NCBI RefSeq assembly: GCF_003385235.1
Contig: NZ_PQIA01000054.1
Location: 1-57,270 of the forward strand
Direction: 5' to 3'
DNA: 57,270 bases
Source of the DNA: Amycolatopsis circi
GTDB taxonomy: Bacteria > Actinomycetota > Actinomycetes > Mycobacteriales > Pseudonocardiaceae
The notes beneath the pieces are model-generated. The model saw only the letters and a program-made list of their open reading frames with translations, made no database searches and was not told where the DNA came from. Below are positions 27,270 through 34,885 of this stretch, one piece after another (positions within the stretch are counted from its first letter, which is position 1; each line of letters opens with the position of its first letter). A program made the translations under genes and the position numbers.

Positions 27270-27283
27270 AGCGAGCGCTTGGT
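27270..27283. promoter_or_regulatory. Operator variant between alcohol dehydrogenase and acyl-CoA synthetase
   Basis: AGCGAGCGCTTGGT differs from AGCAAGCGCTTGGT by one base. It lies 20 bp upstream of the GTG at 27304 and could serve both divergent genes. Confidence 0.65.
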
Positions 27284-27303
27284 TTCTCGACGAGGAGGGC
27301 GGC

Positions 27304-28929
27304 GTGCGACCGATACCGGACTGGGGCACTGTTCCGCGCATGCTGCGGACGACAGCCGAAGCCAGGCCCGACACAGTGGTTTGTCTCGACGGCGACGTCG
27401 AGTTGACGCAGAGCGGGCTGCGGGCACAAGCGTCCCGAGTGGCCAGGGCGTTGATCGCGCACGGAGTGCGGCACGGCGACCGGGTCGCGATCTGGGCGCC
27501 GAATACATGGGAATGGGTGGTGACCGCGTTCGGCATCTGGGATGCCGGCGGGATCGCCGTGCCCCTGTCGACCCGCGGCAAAGGCATCGAAACCGCCGAG
27601 TTGCTGCGCCGGATGGGCTGTTCGGTCCTGGTGGCGACCGAGGGATTCCTCGGCCGGTCCGCGGTGGACATGCTCGCCGATGTCGCCGGTCCGCCGGAAG
27701 GTTCCCGGCCCTTCGCCGAACTGCCGGACCTGCGGCATGTCGTCCTGCTCGGAGATTCGCGCACTGGCCCCGGCCTGGTGTCCTGGGCCGACTTCCTCGA
27801 CTCCGGCGAAGCGGTCACCGCCGCGCACGCCGAGGACCGAGCCCGTGCGGTGGCACCGAGCGATCCGTTCGAGATCCTGTGCACCTCCGGCACCACTGGC
27901 ACGCCGAAGGGTGTCGTGCTCGACGGGAGCCAAATTCTGCGCGCCTATTGGGACTGGGCCGAAGTGGTCCGGCTCGGCGAAGGCGACCGGTACCCGATCG
28001 TGAGCCCGTTCGCACACGGTTTCGGCATCAATGCCGGGCTGCTCGTCTGCGTGGCCCGGGGCGCGACGATGATCCCAGTACCGGTCTTCAACCCCGACGC
28101 GGCGTTCGATTTGGTCGAGAACCAGCGCCTCAGCGTGCTTGCCGGCCCGCCCAGCCTCTTCGCCCGGATGTTGTCGCGACCCGACCTGCCCGAGCGGGAT
28201 CTGTCGTCGCTGCGCGTGGCCGTGGTCGGCGCCGCGGCGGTTCCGACGGATCTGGTGCGTTCCATGCACACCGAGATGGGATTCGAACAAGTCGTCAACG
28301 CCTACGGACTGATCGAAGGTTCCTGCGTGGCGATGACCCGCCGGGACGACCCTCCGGAGGTCATCGCCGCGACGGCCGGACGCCCGATGCCCGGAGTCGA
28401 GGTGCGCATCGTCGACGATGCCGGGACTCCGGTTTCCGCCGGTGATCGCGGAGAGATCCTGCTCCGCGGATACGGCGTCATGCGTGAGTACTGGAACGCC
28501 CCGGACCTCACCGCTGCCGCGGTCGACGTCGACGGATGGCTCCACACGGGCGACGTCGGCGTCCTCGACGCTTCCGGCAATCTGTCCATCGTGGACCGCA
28601 AGAAGGAAATGTTCATCTCCAACGGATTCAACGCGTATCCGGCAGAGATCGAGAACCTTCTGCTGCACTACGAAGCGGTGGACCAGGTGGCGGTGGTCGC
28701 CGTCCAGGACGAGAGCCAAGGCGAGACCGCGTGGGCTTTTGCCGTCGCCGCCGACGACACCGACCCCGACGAAGCCGCCGTGATCGCGTGGGCCAAGGGC
28801 GCGATGTCCAACTACAAAGTTCCGCGGCGCGTGGTCTTTCTGCCCGAGCTGCCGACCACGCCCAACGGGAAAATCGACAAGGCCAAGCTTCGAGAAGCCG
28901 CACACGCCAACGAATCGCCGGCTGGCTGA
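27304..28929 (+). CDS. AMP-forming acyl-CoA synthetase (FadD-like)
   Basis: A 541-aa ANL-superfamily ligase activating a carboxylic acid through an acyl-adenylate to the CoA thioester. Motifs: P-loop TSGTTGTPKGV (about 198-208), AYGLIEGS (A5), GWLHTGDVG (A7), the hinge IVDRKKEMFISNGFNAYPAE (A8) and the catalytic Lys in TPNGKIDKAKLR (A10). Start GTG at 27304 follows CGAGGAGGG. It is followed 11 bp later by a TIM-barrel isomerase-like gene. No transmembrane or carrier domain is visible. Substrate unknown; medium-chain or alicyclic acids are plausible from the context. Confidence 0.92.
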   Translation: MRPIPDWGTVPRMLRTTAEARPDTVVCLDGDVELTQSGLRAQASRVARALIAHGVRHGDRVAIWAPNTWEWVVTAFGIWDAGGIAVPLSTRGKGIETAELLRRMGCSVLVATEGFLGRSAVDMLADVAGPPEGSRPFAELPDLRHVVLLGDSRTGPGLVSWADFLDSGEAVTAAHAEDRARAVAPSDPFEILCTSGTTGTPKGVVLDGSQILRAYWDWAEVVRLGEGDRYPIVSPFAHGFGINAGLLVCVARGATMIPVPVFNPDAAFDLVENQRLSVLAGPPSLFARMLSRPDLPERDLSSLRVAVVGAAAVPTDLVRSMHTEMGFEQVVNAYGLIEGSCVAMTRRDDPPEVIAATAGRPMPGVEVRIVDDAGTPVSAGDRGEILLRGYGVMREYWNAPDLTAAAVDVDGWLHTGDVGVLDASGNLSIVDRKKEMFISNGFNAYPAEIENLLLHYEAVDQVAVVAVQDESQGETAWAFAVAADDTDPDEAAVIAWAKGAMSNYKVPRRVVFLPELPTTPNGKIDKAKLREAAHANESPAG

Positions 28930-28940
28930 AGGCTGCCTGG

Positions 28941-29780
28941 GTGCGGTGCGATCCGAACCTAACGCTGTGGGCAGGCACGGTCGGCGTGCACGTGCTCCTT
29001 GGTGAGCGGGTACGAGCCGCTGCGGCGTGCGGATACACAGCAGTCTCGCTCCTGCCTACCGAGGAGCTGCGCCATCCTGCCCAGGCTCGCGCGACCGCGG
29101 CTTCGCTCGGAATCCAGTTGAGCGTCCTCGATCCGGTTGTGTCCTGGCTCGGCGAATGGGAGCCGCCGAACCAGGCGCTGGACCAGGGCCGGCTCAGCTT
29201 CATGAAGACAATGGCTCAGCTTGGTCTGGACGAGGTCGTGGCCCACGCGGCCATGCTGGGCTGCGCGAGCATCACGGTCATCGAGCCGTACGGCCGGCCG
29301 TTGCCGCTGGAACTCGGTGCGGAAGCACTCGCCACGGCCTGTGACAAAGCCGCTGAGCACGGACTGGAGGTCCGCCTCGAGCCGATGCCCTTCACCGGGG
29401 TGGCTGATCTCCGATCGGCGTGGTCGATCGTTCAGGCCGCGGGACGAGCGAACGGCGGGCTGGTCCTGGACACCTGGCATTTCTTCCGAAGCGCCAGCGA
29501 ACTGGACGTGCTCGACGAGATCCCGATGTCCCGCCTATCCGTCCAACTGTCCGACGCTCCCGCCGAGGCCGACAGTGACCTCTGGGAGGAGTCTTCGCGG
29601 CGGCTGCTCCCCGGCGCGGGCGAGCTCGATCTCGGACGGGTGCTCAAACTCCTGCGAACACGCGGCTTCTCCGGTCCGATCGGGCCCGAAGTAGTCTCGC
29701 CAGCGCTCTGGGCTCTCGGGCCAACCGAAGCGGCAGGCCGCGCTGCCGCGGCCTGCCGCTCAATGGGTGTGGTGATGTGA
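28941..29780 (+). CDS. Sugar phosphate isomerase/epimerase-type TIM barrel
   Basis: A 279-aa AP-endonuclease-2-fold (xylose-isomerase-like) protein. Metal-binding acidic and His residues typical of the family are visible: ITVIEPYG, VRLEPMPF, LVLDTWHFFRS (Asp and His), VQLSDAP and GPIGPEVVSP. Family members isomerise or epimerise sugars or act as hydroxypyruvate isomerases, dehydratases or 3-dehydroshikimate dehydratases. GTG at 28941 is chosen, 11 bp after the acyl-CoA synthetase stop; the frame is open further upstream inside that gene. Translational coupling to a CoA ligase is unusual for a sugar isomerase and suggests a catabolic role, possibly on a cyclic hydroxy acid. Function is open. 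Confidence 0.78.
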   Translation: MRCDPNLTLWAGTVGVHVLLGERVRAAAACGYTAVSLLPTEELRHPAQARATAASLGIQLSVLDPVVSWLGEWEPPNQALDQGRLSFMKTMAQLGLDEVVAHAAMLGCASITVIEPYGRPLPLELGAEALATACDKAAEHGLEVRLEPMPFTGVADLRSAWSIVQAAGRANGGLVLDTWHFFRSASELDVLDEIPMSRLSVQLSDAPAEADSDLWEESSRRLLPGAGELDLGRVLKLLRTRGFSGPIGPEVVSPALWALGPTEAAGRAAAACRSMGVVM

Positions 29781-29820
29781 AGAGGGCACGGTTCTGGCAC
29801 CGGACTCCCTTTGGCAGGCC

Positions 29821-31008
29821 TCAGCCAGTCGCCACGGGCGTCTTCGCGCCGATACGCCGCATCACCTCGTCAGCGACCTCCTGAAGCGCCTCCTGATATG
29901 CCTGCACTTCCTCCGTGCTGCTGGTCTCCGGCAACCCATAGACGCTCAAGCTGATCGCCGCCGAGCCCGTCTCGTCGAAGACCGGGACCTGCACATTGCG
30001 CACGTCGTAAGACTGACCAGGGATCAGGTCTTCCGGCTCGTAGAGACCGTCGAGCGTGCTGATCAGATCGCGCAGCCCAGCCCGTCGGTCGGGTCCCGCG
30101 GTGCTGCCCGCGCCGAAGACCCGTGCCAGTTCGGATTCGACCTGCGAATGCAGCGCGTTGCCCAAACCGACCGACCAGCTCCGCTCCCTCACCCGCGCGA
30201 GCGCCGTGCGGAACGTTTCCCGCTGTTCGGCCGTCGCCCCCGCCGCCGTGAGGCGGGAATCGACGACGTCGTCCTGCTCCCACGCCAGGTAGATCGACCC
30301 CAGCGGCGGGACCAGAGGAATACGCTGCCCGACCCGGGTCGGCGGCTGACCGTGGTGCGGGCGGATCCCGGCTCCGGCGAGCAGGACGATCTCGTCGCCG
30401 GCCACGGTCGCCGCATTGCATTCGACGCCGAACCGGTCCGCGATGCGTTCCATCCCCGGCCGGGCGAGGTCCACCAGACGCAACTGCCCGGCCAGACCCG
30501 GTTCGATCGGCGCGGTCAGCGAGGCGGAGTGGAACCGGCCGTAGCCGCCCTGGAAAAACACCAGCGGAAGATCGGTCTCCGAGGCTTCGAGAGCACGCAC
30601 CCGCCCGAGAACGATGTAGTGGTCACCTGCCTCCGTCACAGACTCGAGGTCACAGTCGATCCACGCGAGGACCCCATCCAGGATCGGCGACCCGGTCGGC
30701 GCCGGACGCCAGTCGAGGGACGCGAACTTGTCGGCGCCGCGGGTCGCGAACGTCCGGCACACCGTCTCCTGCTCATGAGTGAGCACGTTGACGCAGAACC
30801 GGCCCGCCTCCTTGATCCGGGGGAAGCTGGTCGACGACTTGTCGGGCAGGAAGGCGACGAGCGCCGGGTCGAGAGACACCGAGGTGAACGACCCCACCGC
30901 CATCCCGGCCGGCTGCCCGGACGCGTCGATCGCCGTGACAACGACGACGCCGGTCGGGAAGTTTCCCAGCACGCGGCGGAAGTGGCGCGGATCGGATGAG
31001 TCCGCCAT
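29821..31008 (-). CDS. Flavin reductase fused to IclR-type effector domain
   Basis: A 395-aa fusion. Residues about 8-165 are an HpaC-like flavin reductase domain (FPTGVVVVTAIDASGQPAGM, CVNVLTHEQE, YIVLGRVRALE), which reduces FMN/FAD with NAD(P)H for a two-component monooxygenase. Residues about 185-390 resemble the ligand-binding domain of IclR regulators (GSIYLAWEQDD, YDVRNVQVPVFDETGSAAIS), but without any helix-turn-helix. The domain probably gates reductase activity by binding the pathway substrate, as a MarR-like domain does in the C1 reductase of p-hydroxyphenylacetate hydroxylase. ATG at 31008 has a perfect AAGGAG 6 bp upstream. Last gene of the six-gene hyuA operon. Confidence 0.87.
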   Translation of the reverse strand: MADSSDPRHFRRVLGNFPTGVVVVTAIDASGQPAGMAVGSFTSVSLDPALVAFLPDKSSTSFPRIKEAGRFCVNVLTHEQETVCRTFATRGADKFASLDWRPAPTGSPILDGVLAWIDCDLESVTEAGDHYIVLGRVRALEASETDLPLVFFQGGYGRFHSASLTAPIEPGLAGQLRLVDLARPGMERIADRFGVECNAATVAGDEIVLLAGAGIRPHHGQPPTRVGQRIPLVPPLGSIYLAWEQDDVVDSRLTAAGATAEQRETFRTALARVRERSWSVGLGNALHSQVESELARVFGAGSTAGPDRRAGLRDLISTLDGLYEPEDLIPGQSYDVRNVQVPVFDETGSAAISLSVYGLPETSSTEEVQAYQEALQEVADEVMRRIGAKTPVATG

Positions 31009-31019
31009 GGTGCTCTCCT

Positions 31020-31361
31020 TTACTTCGGGCCGTAGACGACGAATGGGTTGCCCCAAGGGTCGGTGAGGACACCGCGGATCTCGTGCGGGCCTTCCGCGGG
31101 CGGCCGGACTACCGTCGCGCCCGCAGCCTCCAGGGAGGACACCACAGCCGACACGTCCGCGACTTTGTACGATGCGGCGGGCCGGCCGCCGGTCACGTCT
31201 TCCTCAGGGCCGGCGAGGGCGAGCGTCGCGCGTCCTCCGTCCATCGCCGCGTAGCGGTCGCCGTCGGCGAACTTCAACGGCAGGCCCAGTGCGTCCCGGT
31301 AGAACGCCACCGCCTTCGCGACATCCGGCACCGGGTACAGCACATTTCCGATTTCGGTCAT
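31020..31361 (-). CDS. VOC/glyoxalase-fold small protein
   Basis: A 113-aa vicinal oxygen chelate fold protein: VLYPVPDVAKAVAFYRDALG at the start, LTDPWGNPFVVYGP at the end. The family includes glyoxalases, extradiol dioxygenases, epimerases and binding proteins, all built from beta-alpha-beta3 repeats that pair to make a metal site. Only one module is present, so it should dimerise. It lies 13 bp after the phosphotriesterase-family gene and 11 bp before the flavin reductase gene. In catabolic operons such proteins are often epimerases (e.g. methylmalonyl-CoA epimerase-like) or lyases; I cannot choose. Confidence 0.85.
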   Translation of the reverse strand: MTEIGNVLYPVPDVAKAVAFYRDALGLPLKFADGDRYAAMDGGRATLALAGPEEDVTGGRPAASYKVADVSAVVSSLEAAGATVVRPPAEGPHEIRGVLTDPWGNPFVVYGPK

Positions 31362-31374
31362 CTGCCAAGCCTTT

Positions 31375-32355
31375 CTAGTAGCCGCCGGAGTGGGCGAGGA
31401 TCTCGCGGGGATTCCGGACAAGCATCTGGTCGATCTGTTCCTCGGTGACGCCCCTCACGCGCAAAGCGGGCAGCACGTCCTGGCTCAGGTGCAGCCAGTG
31501 CCAGTTCGGATGCTGCCTGCTTCGCTGCTCGGGGTCGGACATGTCCGACCAGCAGGAGGTGTCGTGCGAAAGGACCATCCGCCCGGCATGCCCGCGGCGG
31601 CACATCTCGACGACGATCTCCACCCGCTTGTCGAACGGGACGGTTTCCAGGCCGAACCGGTCCATGCCCAGATACGATCCGGCGGCGACGAGTTCCTCGA
31701 GGTACGCGAAGTCGTCGGTGTCCCCGCTGTGCCCGATGACCACCCGGCTCAGGTCGACGCCCTCCTCGGCGAATACCTTCTGCTGGTCGAAGCCGCGACG
31801 GCTCCCGGCGTGGGTGTGCGTAGTGATCGGAACTCCCGTCGCACGGTGCGCCCTGGCCACTGAACGCAAAGTCCGTTCCACGTCCACGGTCAAGCCGTCG
31901 ACATCGGTCACGCATTTCAGCATCGCCGCTCGCACACCGGTGTCCCCGATGCCTTCGGTGATGTCCCGGACGAAGTAGTCGCACAGCAGATCCGGTCCGC
32001 CCAACGGCGCGCCGGGGCCGCGGAAATGGAAGTAGACCGGCAAGTCGTGCAACACGTACGCCCCGGTCGCGACGACGATGTTCACCTCGCTCCGCCGCGC
32101 GACCTCCGCCACTCGCGGAACGTATCGGCCGAGGCCGAACACCGTGAGATCCACGATGGTGTCGACTCCGGCTTTCTTCGCCGCGGCGAGTTTCGCCACC
32201 GCCTGGTCGATTTGTTCGGCCTCGTCCCAGGCGGGCGCCGGCCAGTTTTCCCGCACTTCCGGACTGGTGACGAAGATGTGCTCGTGCATCAAGGTTGTGC
32301 CGAGGGACTCCGCCGGGATCGCTCCCGCGGCTGTCGGCACCGTCGCCGCGCTCAT
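31375..32355 (-). CDS. Phosphotriesterase-family amidohydrolase (probable lactonase/hydrolase)
   Basis: A 326-aa binuclear-metal TIM-barrel hydrolase. Metal ligands visible: HEH in LMHEHIF, a Lys in AAMLKCVTD that is probably carbamylated, His in ITTHTHAG and VVIGHSGD, and Asp in VLSHDTSCW. Members of this family are mostly lactonases or carboxylesterases; organophosphate hydrolysis is a promiscuous or evolved trait. It overlaps the preceding SDR gene by 4 bp (ATGA). An operon of hyuA/hyuB-type proteins, an SDR and this hydrolase suggests ring opening of a lactone or cyclic amide formed by the upstream steps. Confidence 0.9.
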   Translation of the reverse strand: MSAATVPTAAGAIPAESLGTTLMHEHIFVTSPEVRENWPAPAWDEAEQIDQAVAKLAAAKKAGVDTIVDLTVFGLGRYVPRVAEVARRSEVNIVVATGAYVLHDLPVYFHFRGPGAPLGGPDLLCDYFVRDITEGIGDTGVRAAMLKCVTDVDGLTVDVERTLRSVARAHRATGVPITTHTHAGSRRGFDQQKVFAEEGVDLSRVVIGHSGDTDDFAYLEELVAAGSYLGMDRFGLETVPFDKRVEIVVEMCRRGHAGRMVLSHDTSCWSDMSDPEQRSRQHPNWHWLHLSQDVLPALRVRGVTEEQIDQMLVRNPREILAHSGGY

Positions 32356-33155
32356 CGCACCGTCTCCGGGTGCACGATGTGGTTTTGCGCGTGCCACGGC
32401 TGGTGGGCCTGGAAGCCGCCGTCCACGATGATCGTCTGCCCGGTGATGTACTTCGCGCCCGCCGAGGCCAGGAACACGATCGTCTCCGCCACGTCGCGCG
32501 GTTCGGCGAAGTCCGGGACCAGCAGGTTCGCGTCGTAGGCCGCGAGCTTGTCCGGAGAGAGGTTCTTGCGGGCAGTCGGGCTGAGCACGAGCCCGGTCGC
32601 GACCGCGGCGCACCGGATGCCGGCCTTGCCGTGGCTGGCCGCGATCGAACGGGTGAGAGAATACTTCGCCGCCATCGAGGCGGCGTAGGCCACGTGGACG
32701 GTGTCGCCGCTGAAACCGGAGGTCGACCCGACGTTCACGATCGTGCCGCCGCCGTTTTTCAGCATCACCGGGATGGCATGCCGCGCACCGTAGACCGCGC
32801 CGTGGAAGTTCACCGCGAACGTGCGCTCCCAGTTCCACTGCGGAGTGCTGACGATGTCCAGGTCCGTGACGTGCACCTCGTGGTCGTAGACGACCGCGTT
32901 GTTGACCAGCACGTCGATCCGGCCGAACACCGACGCCGTTTCCTCGATCATCCGGCGCACCTCGTCTTCGACCCCGACATCGGCCTCGACGACGTGCGCT
33001 TGTCCTCCGCGCTCGGTGATCTCGGCAACGGTGCGGCGGGCACCGTCGCCGTTGATGTCGTTGACGGTGACGGAGTAGCCCTTTTCGGCTAACAGGAGCG
33101 CCGTTTCCTTTCCGATGCCTTGTGCGGCACCGGTCACGACAGCTACAGCGCTCAT
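32352..33155 (-). CDS. SDR with Met in place of the catalytic Lys
   Basis: A 267-aa protein with a complete SDR fold: TGAAQGIG cofactor motif, NDINGD after strand 2, NNAV, and a Ser in VGSTSG. The active site, however, reads Y157-AAS-M161 rather than YxxxK: codon ATG replaces the Lys that normally lowers the Tyr pKa. The next Lys is three residues later (K164). The C-terminal GQTIIVDGG is intact. It overlaps hyuB by 4 bp on one side and the phosphotriesterase-family gene by 4 bp on the other. It could be a non-catalytic or altered-chemistry SDR, or use K164; mis-sequencing is possible but the single codon is clear. Confidence 0.85.
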   Translation of the reverse strand: MSAVAVVTGAAQGIGKETALLLAEKGYSVTVNDINGDGARRTVAEITERGGQAHVVEADVGVEDEVRRMIEETASVFGRIDVLVNNAVVYDHEVHVTDLDIVSTPQWNWERTFAVNFHGAVYGARHAIPVMLKNGGGTIVNVGSTSGFSGDTVHVAYAASMAAKYSLTRSIAASHGKAGIRCAAVATGLVLSPTARKNLSPDKLAAYDANLLVPDFAEPRDVAETIVFLASAGAKYITGQTIIVDGGFQAHQPWHAQNHIVHPETVR

Positions 33156-34885
33156 GAACGCCTCCCTTTCCGCGCCGATTCGGTGGCGGCAGCGTCGATG
33201 CTCGAACTGCCGTCGAGCACTACGCCATAACGGGTTTCGGCGGCGTCCCGCGACACCTTTCCGGACAGCACGTCATCGCGGACGGCCGAAGCAGGCCGCT
33301 CCCATGGATGACCTAGCCCGCCTCCGCCCGTGGTTTCCACGACGAACGCTTCGCCGGCGCGGAACGGTTCGTTGTTCACCTTCGCAGCGAGCCGCTCCCG
33401 GGTCCCGTCAGCAGCAAGCCGGTAAAACCCGCCGGGCACACCTGGCTCGCCTCCGGACCTGCCGGGCGGACCGGTGCGCAGCCGGTCGCCACGAGTCGTC
33501 ACATAGGCGTCGGCCAAGAGGCGGAACACCGTCCGCGTCCCCAGACCGCCGCGCCATTGCCCAGCGCCGCCCGAGTCGGCGATGTACTCCACCGCCTCGA
33601 CCACGAACGGGCACCTCGCCTCAACCGGCTCCACCTGAGGCACCGAATTGCGCCCCAGTCCGAAGTGGACTCCCGTGGCGTCGGGACCGTCTTTGCCGTA
33701 CCGGGCGCCGACGCCGCCGTACTCGTAGGCGAGATGGACCCAGTACGGCGCGACCCGCGCCGCGATCGAAAACGGCTGCAGGATGCCCGAAGCCGCGATG
33801 GCGGAATCCTCGACCGCATCGGAAAGGGCTTGGAACACGGCTTCCATCGCGGCGTATGCGGGCAAGAAGCGTCCCCCGCAAGGATAGGGCGACGTGGCGT
33901 TGAGCAGACTCCCCTCCGGGAGCCGCACGTCGAGCACCCGAAGGCAGCCGTCGTTCATCGGGATCGCGGGATCCAGGAAGCACCGAGCGGCGAACACAGC
34001 GGCCGCAAGCGACTGAGACAAGCTCGCGTTGATCGCGGCCGGTACTTGATCGTCCGTGCCCGCGAAATCGAGAACCGCACTGTCGTCGTCGATCGTCACC
34101 TTGACCCGCACCGTGTACGACCGGTCCGGGTGGATCCCGTCGTCGTCGATGACGTACGACGCCTGGTACTCGCCGTCCGGTAGTTCGCGAACGGCAGCCC
34201 GGGTCAGGGTCTCGGTGTAGCCGAGGTAAGCGTTCACCCCCGCGGCGAACCGTTCCGCGCCGTGCTCCTCGATGAGAGCTTCGACCCGGCGCGCCGCCGT
34301 CGTCGCGCCGGCGATCAGCGCGCGTACGTCGCCCAGAACCTTGTCCGGCGTCCGGCTGTTGAGCGCGAGGATGCTGGTGATCGACTCCTCCAACCCGGCA
34401 GCGGTGGCGATGCGCACCGGAGGGAGCTGGAGACCCTCCAGGAAAATCTCGGTCGCGAGCGACGCCATCCCGCCCGCAGATCCGCCTCCGATATCGGAGA
34501 CGTGGATCAGAGTCGCGGTGAAGTACTCGACCGCTCCGCCGACGAAGACCGGCCGGAATATCAGCAGATCGTTCGTGTGGATTCCGCCTTTGTACGCGTC
34601 GTTCGTCACGTACACGTCGCCCGGGCGCATGGTGTCGAGCGGATGGTCAGCCAGCAGGTACGGCACTGCTACCGAAAGTGCCATGCTGTTCATCAGCGTG
34701 GTCGCCATCGAATGCGCGATGAGCCTGCCGGACTTGTCCAGGATCGCCGCCGACGCGTCGGACCCCTCGACGATGAACGTGGAGTACGCCGACTTCACCA
34801 CCACGATGCTGGCTTCCTCGGCCGCCACGACCAGCGCGTTGCGGAGCACCTCCGCAGTCAGGTCCTCGGTGAGCACTCCGGTCAT
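33152..34885 (-). CDS. Hydantoinase B / oxoprolinase-family subunit
   Basis: A 577-aa HyuB-type subunit of ATP-dependent hydantoinase/oxoprolinase/acetone-carboxylase-like enzymes. Visible blocks: VVVKSAYSTFIVEGSDASAA, TNDAYKGGIHTNDLLIFRPV, LNATSPYPCGGRFLPAY and the C-terminal glycine-rich TTGGGGLGHPWERP. It pairs with the HyuA-type subunit encoded just upstream (ATGA overlap), forming the complex that phosphorylates and hydrolyses or carboxylates the substrate. ATG at 34885 is chosen; the frame is open further upstream but that lies inside hyuA. The actual reaction (N-methylhydantoin, 5-oxoproline, caprolactam-like lactam, or ketone carboxylation) cannot be told from these motifs. Confidence 0.9.
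   Translation of the reverse strand: MTGVLTEDLTAEVLRNALVVAAEEASIVVVKSAYSTFIVEGSDASAAILDKSGRLIAHSMATTLMNSMALSVAVPYLLADHPLDTMRPGDVYVTNDAYKGGIHTNDLLIFRPVFVGGAVEYFTATLIHVSDIGGGSAGGMASLATEIFLEGLQLPPVRIATAAGLEESITSILALNSRTPDKVLGDVRALIAGATTAARRVEALIEEHGAERFAAGVNAYLGYTETLTRAAVRELPDGEYQASYVIDDDGIHPDRSYTVRVKVTIDDDSAVLDFAGTDDQVPAAINASLSQSLAAAVFAARCFLDPAIPMNDGCLRVLDVRLPEGSLLNATSPYPCGGRFLPAYAAMEAVFQALSDAVEDSAIAASGILQPFSIAARVAPYWVHLAYEYGGVGARYGKDGPDATGVHFGLGRNSVPQVEPVEARCPFVVEAVEYIADSGGAGQWRGGLGTRTVFRLLADAYVTTRGDRLRTGPPGRSGGEPGVPGGFYRLAADGTRERLAAKVNNEPFRAGEAFVVETTGGGGLGHPWERPASAVRDDVLSGKVSRDAAETRYGVVLDGSSSIDAAATESARKGRRS

Noticed and set aside
25135..27270. A 711-codon plus-strand frame opposite the LLM and alcohol dehydrogenase genes
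   Set aside because: No motif; the opposite strand carries two well-supported genes.
26080..28905. A 941-codon open frame on the minus strand
   Set aside because: Only the part below 27183 is a real gene (zinc alcohol dehydrogenase). The rest lies antisense to a clear acyl-CoA synthetase gene and has no family motif.
31375..32355. Organophosphate-degrading phosphotriesterase
   Set aside because: Most family members are lactonases or esterases, and nothing in the context suggests organophosphates.
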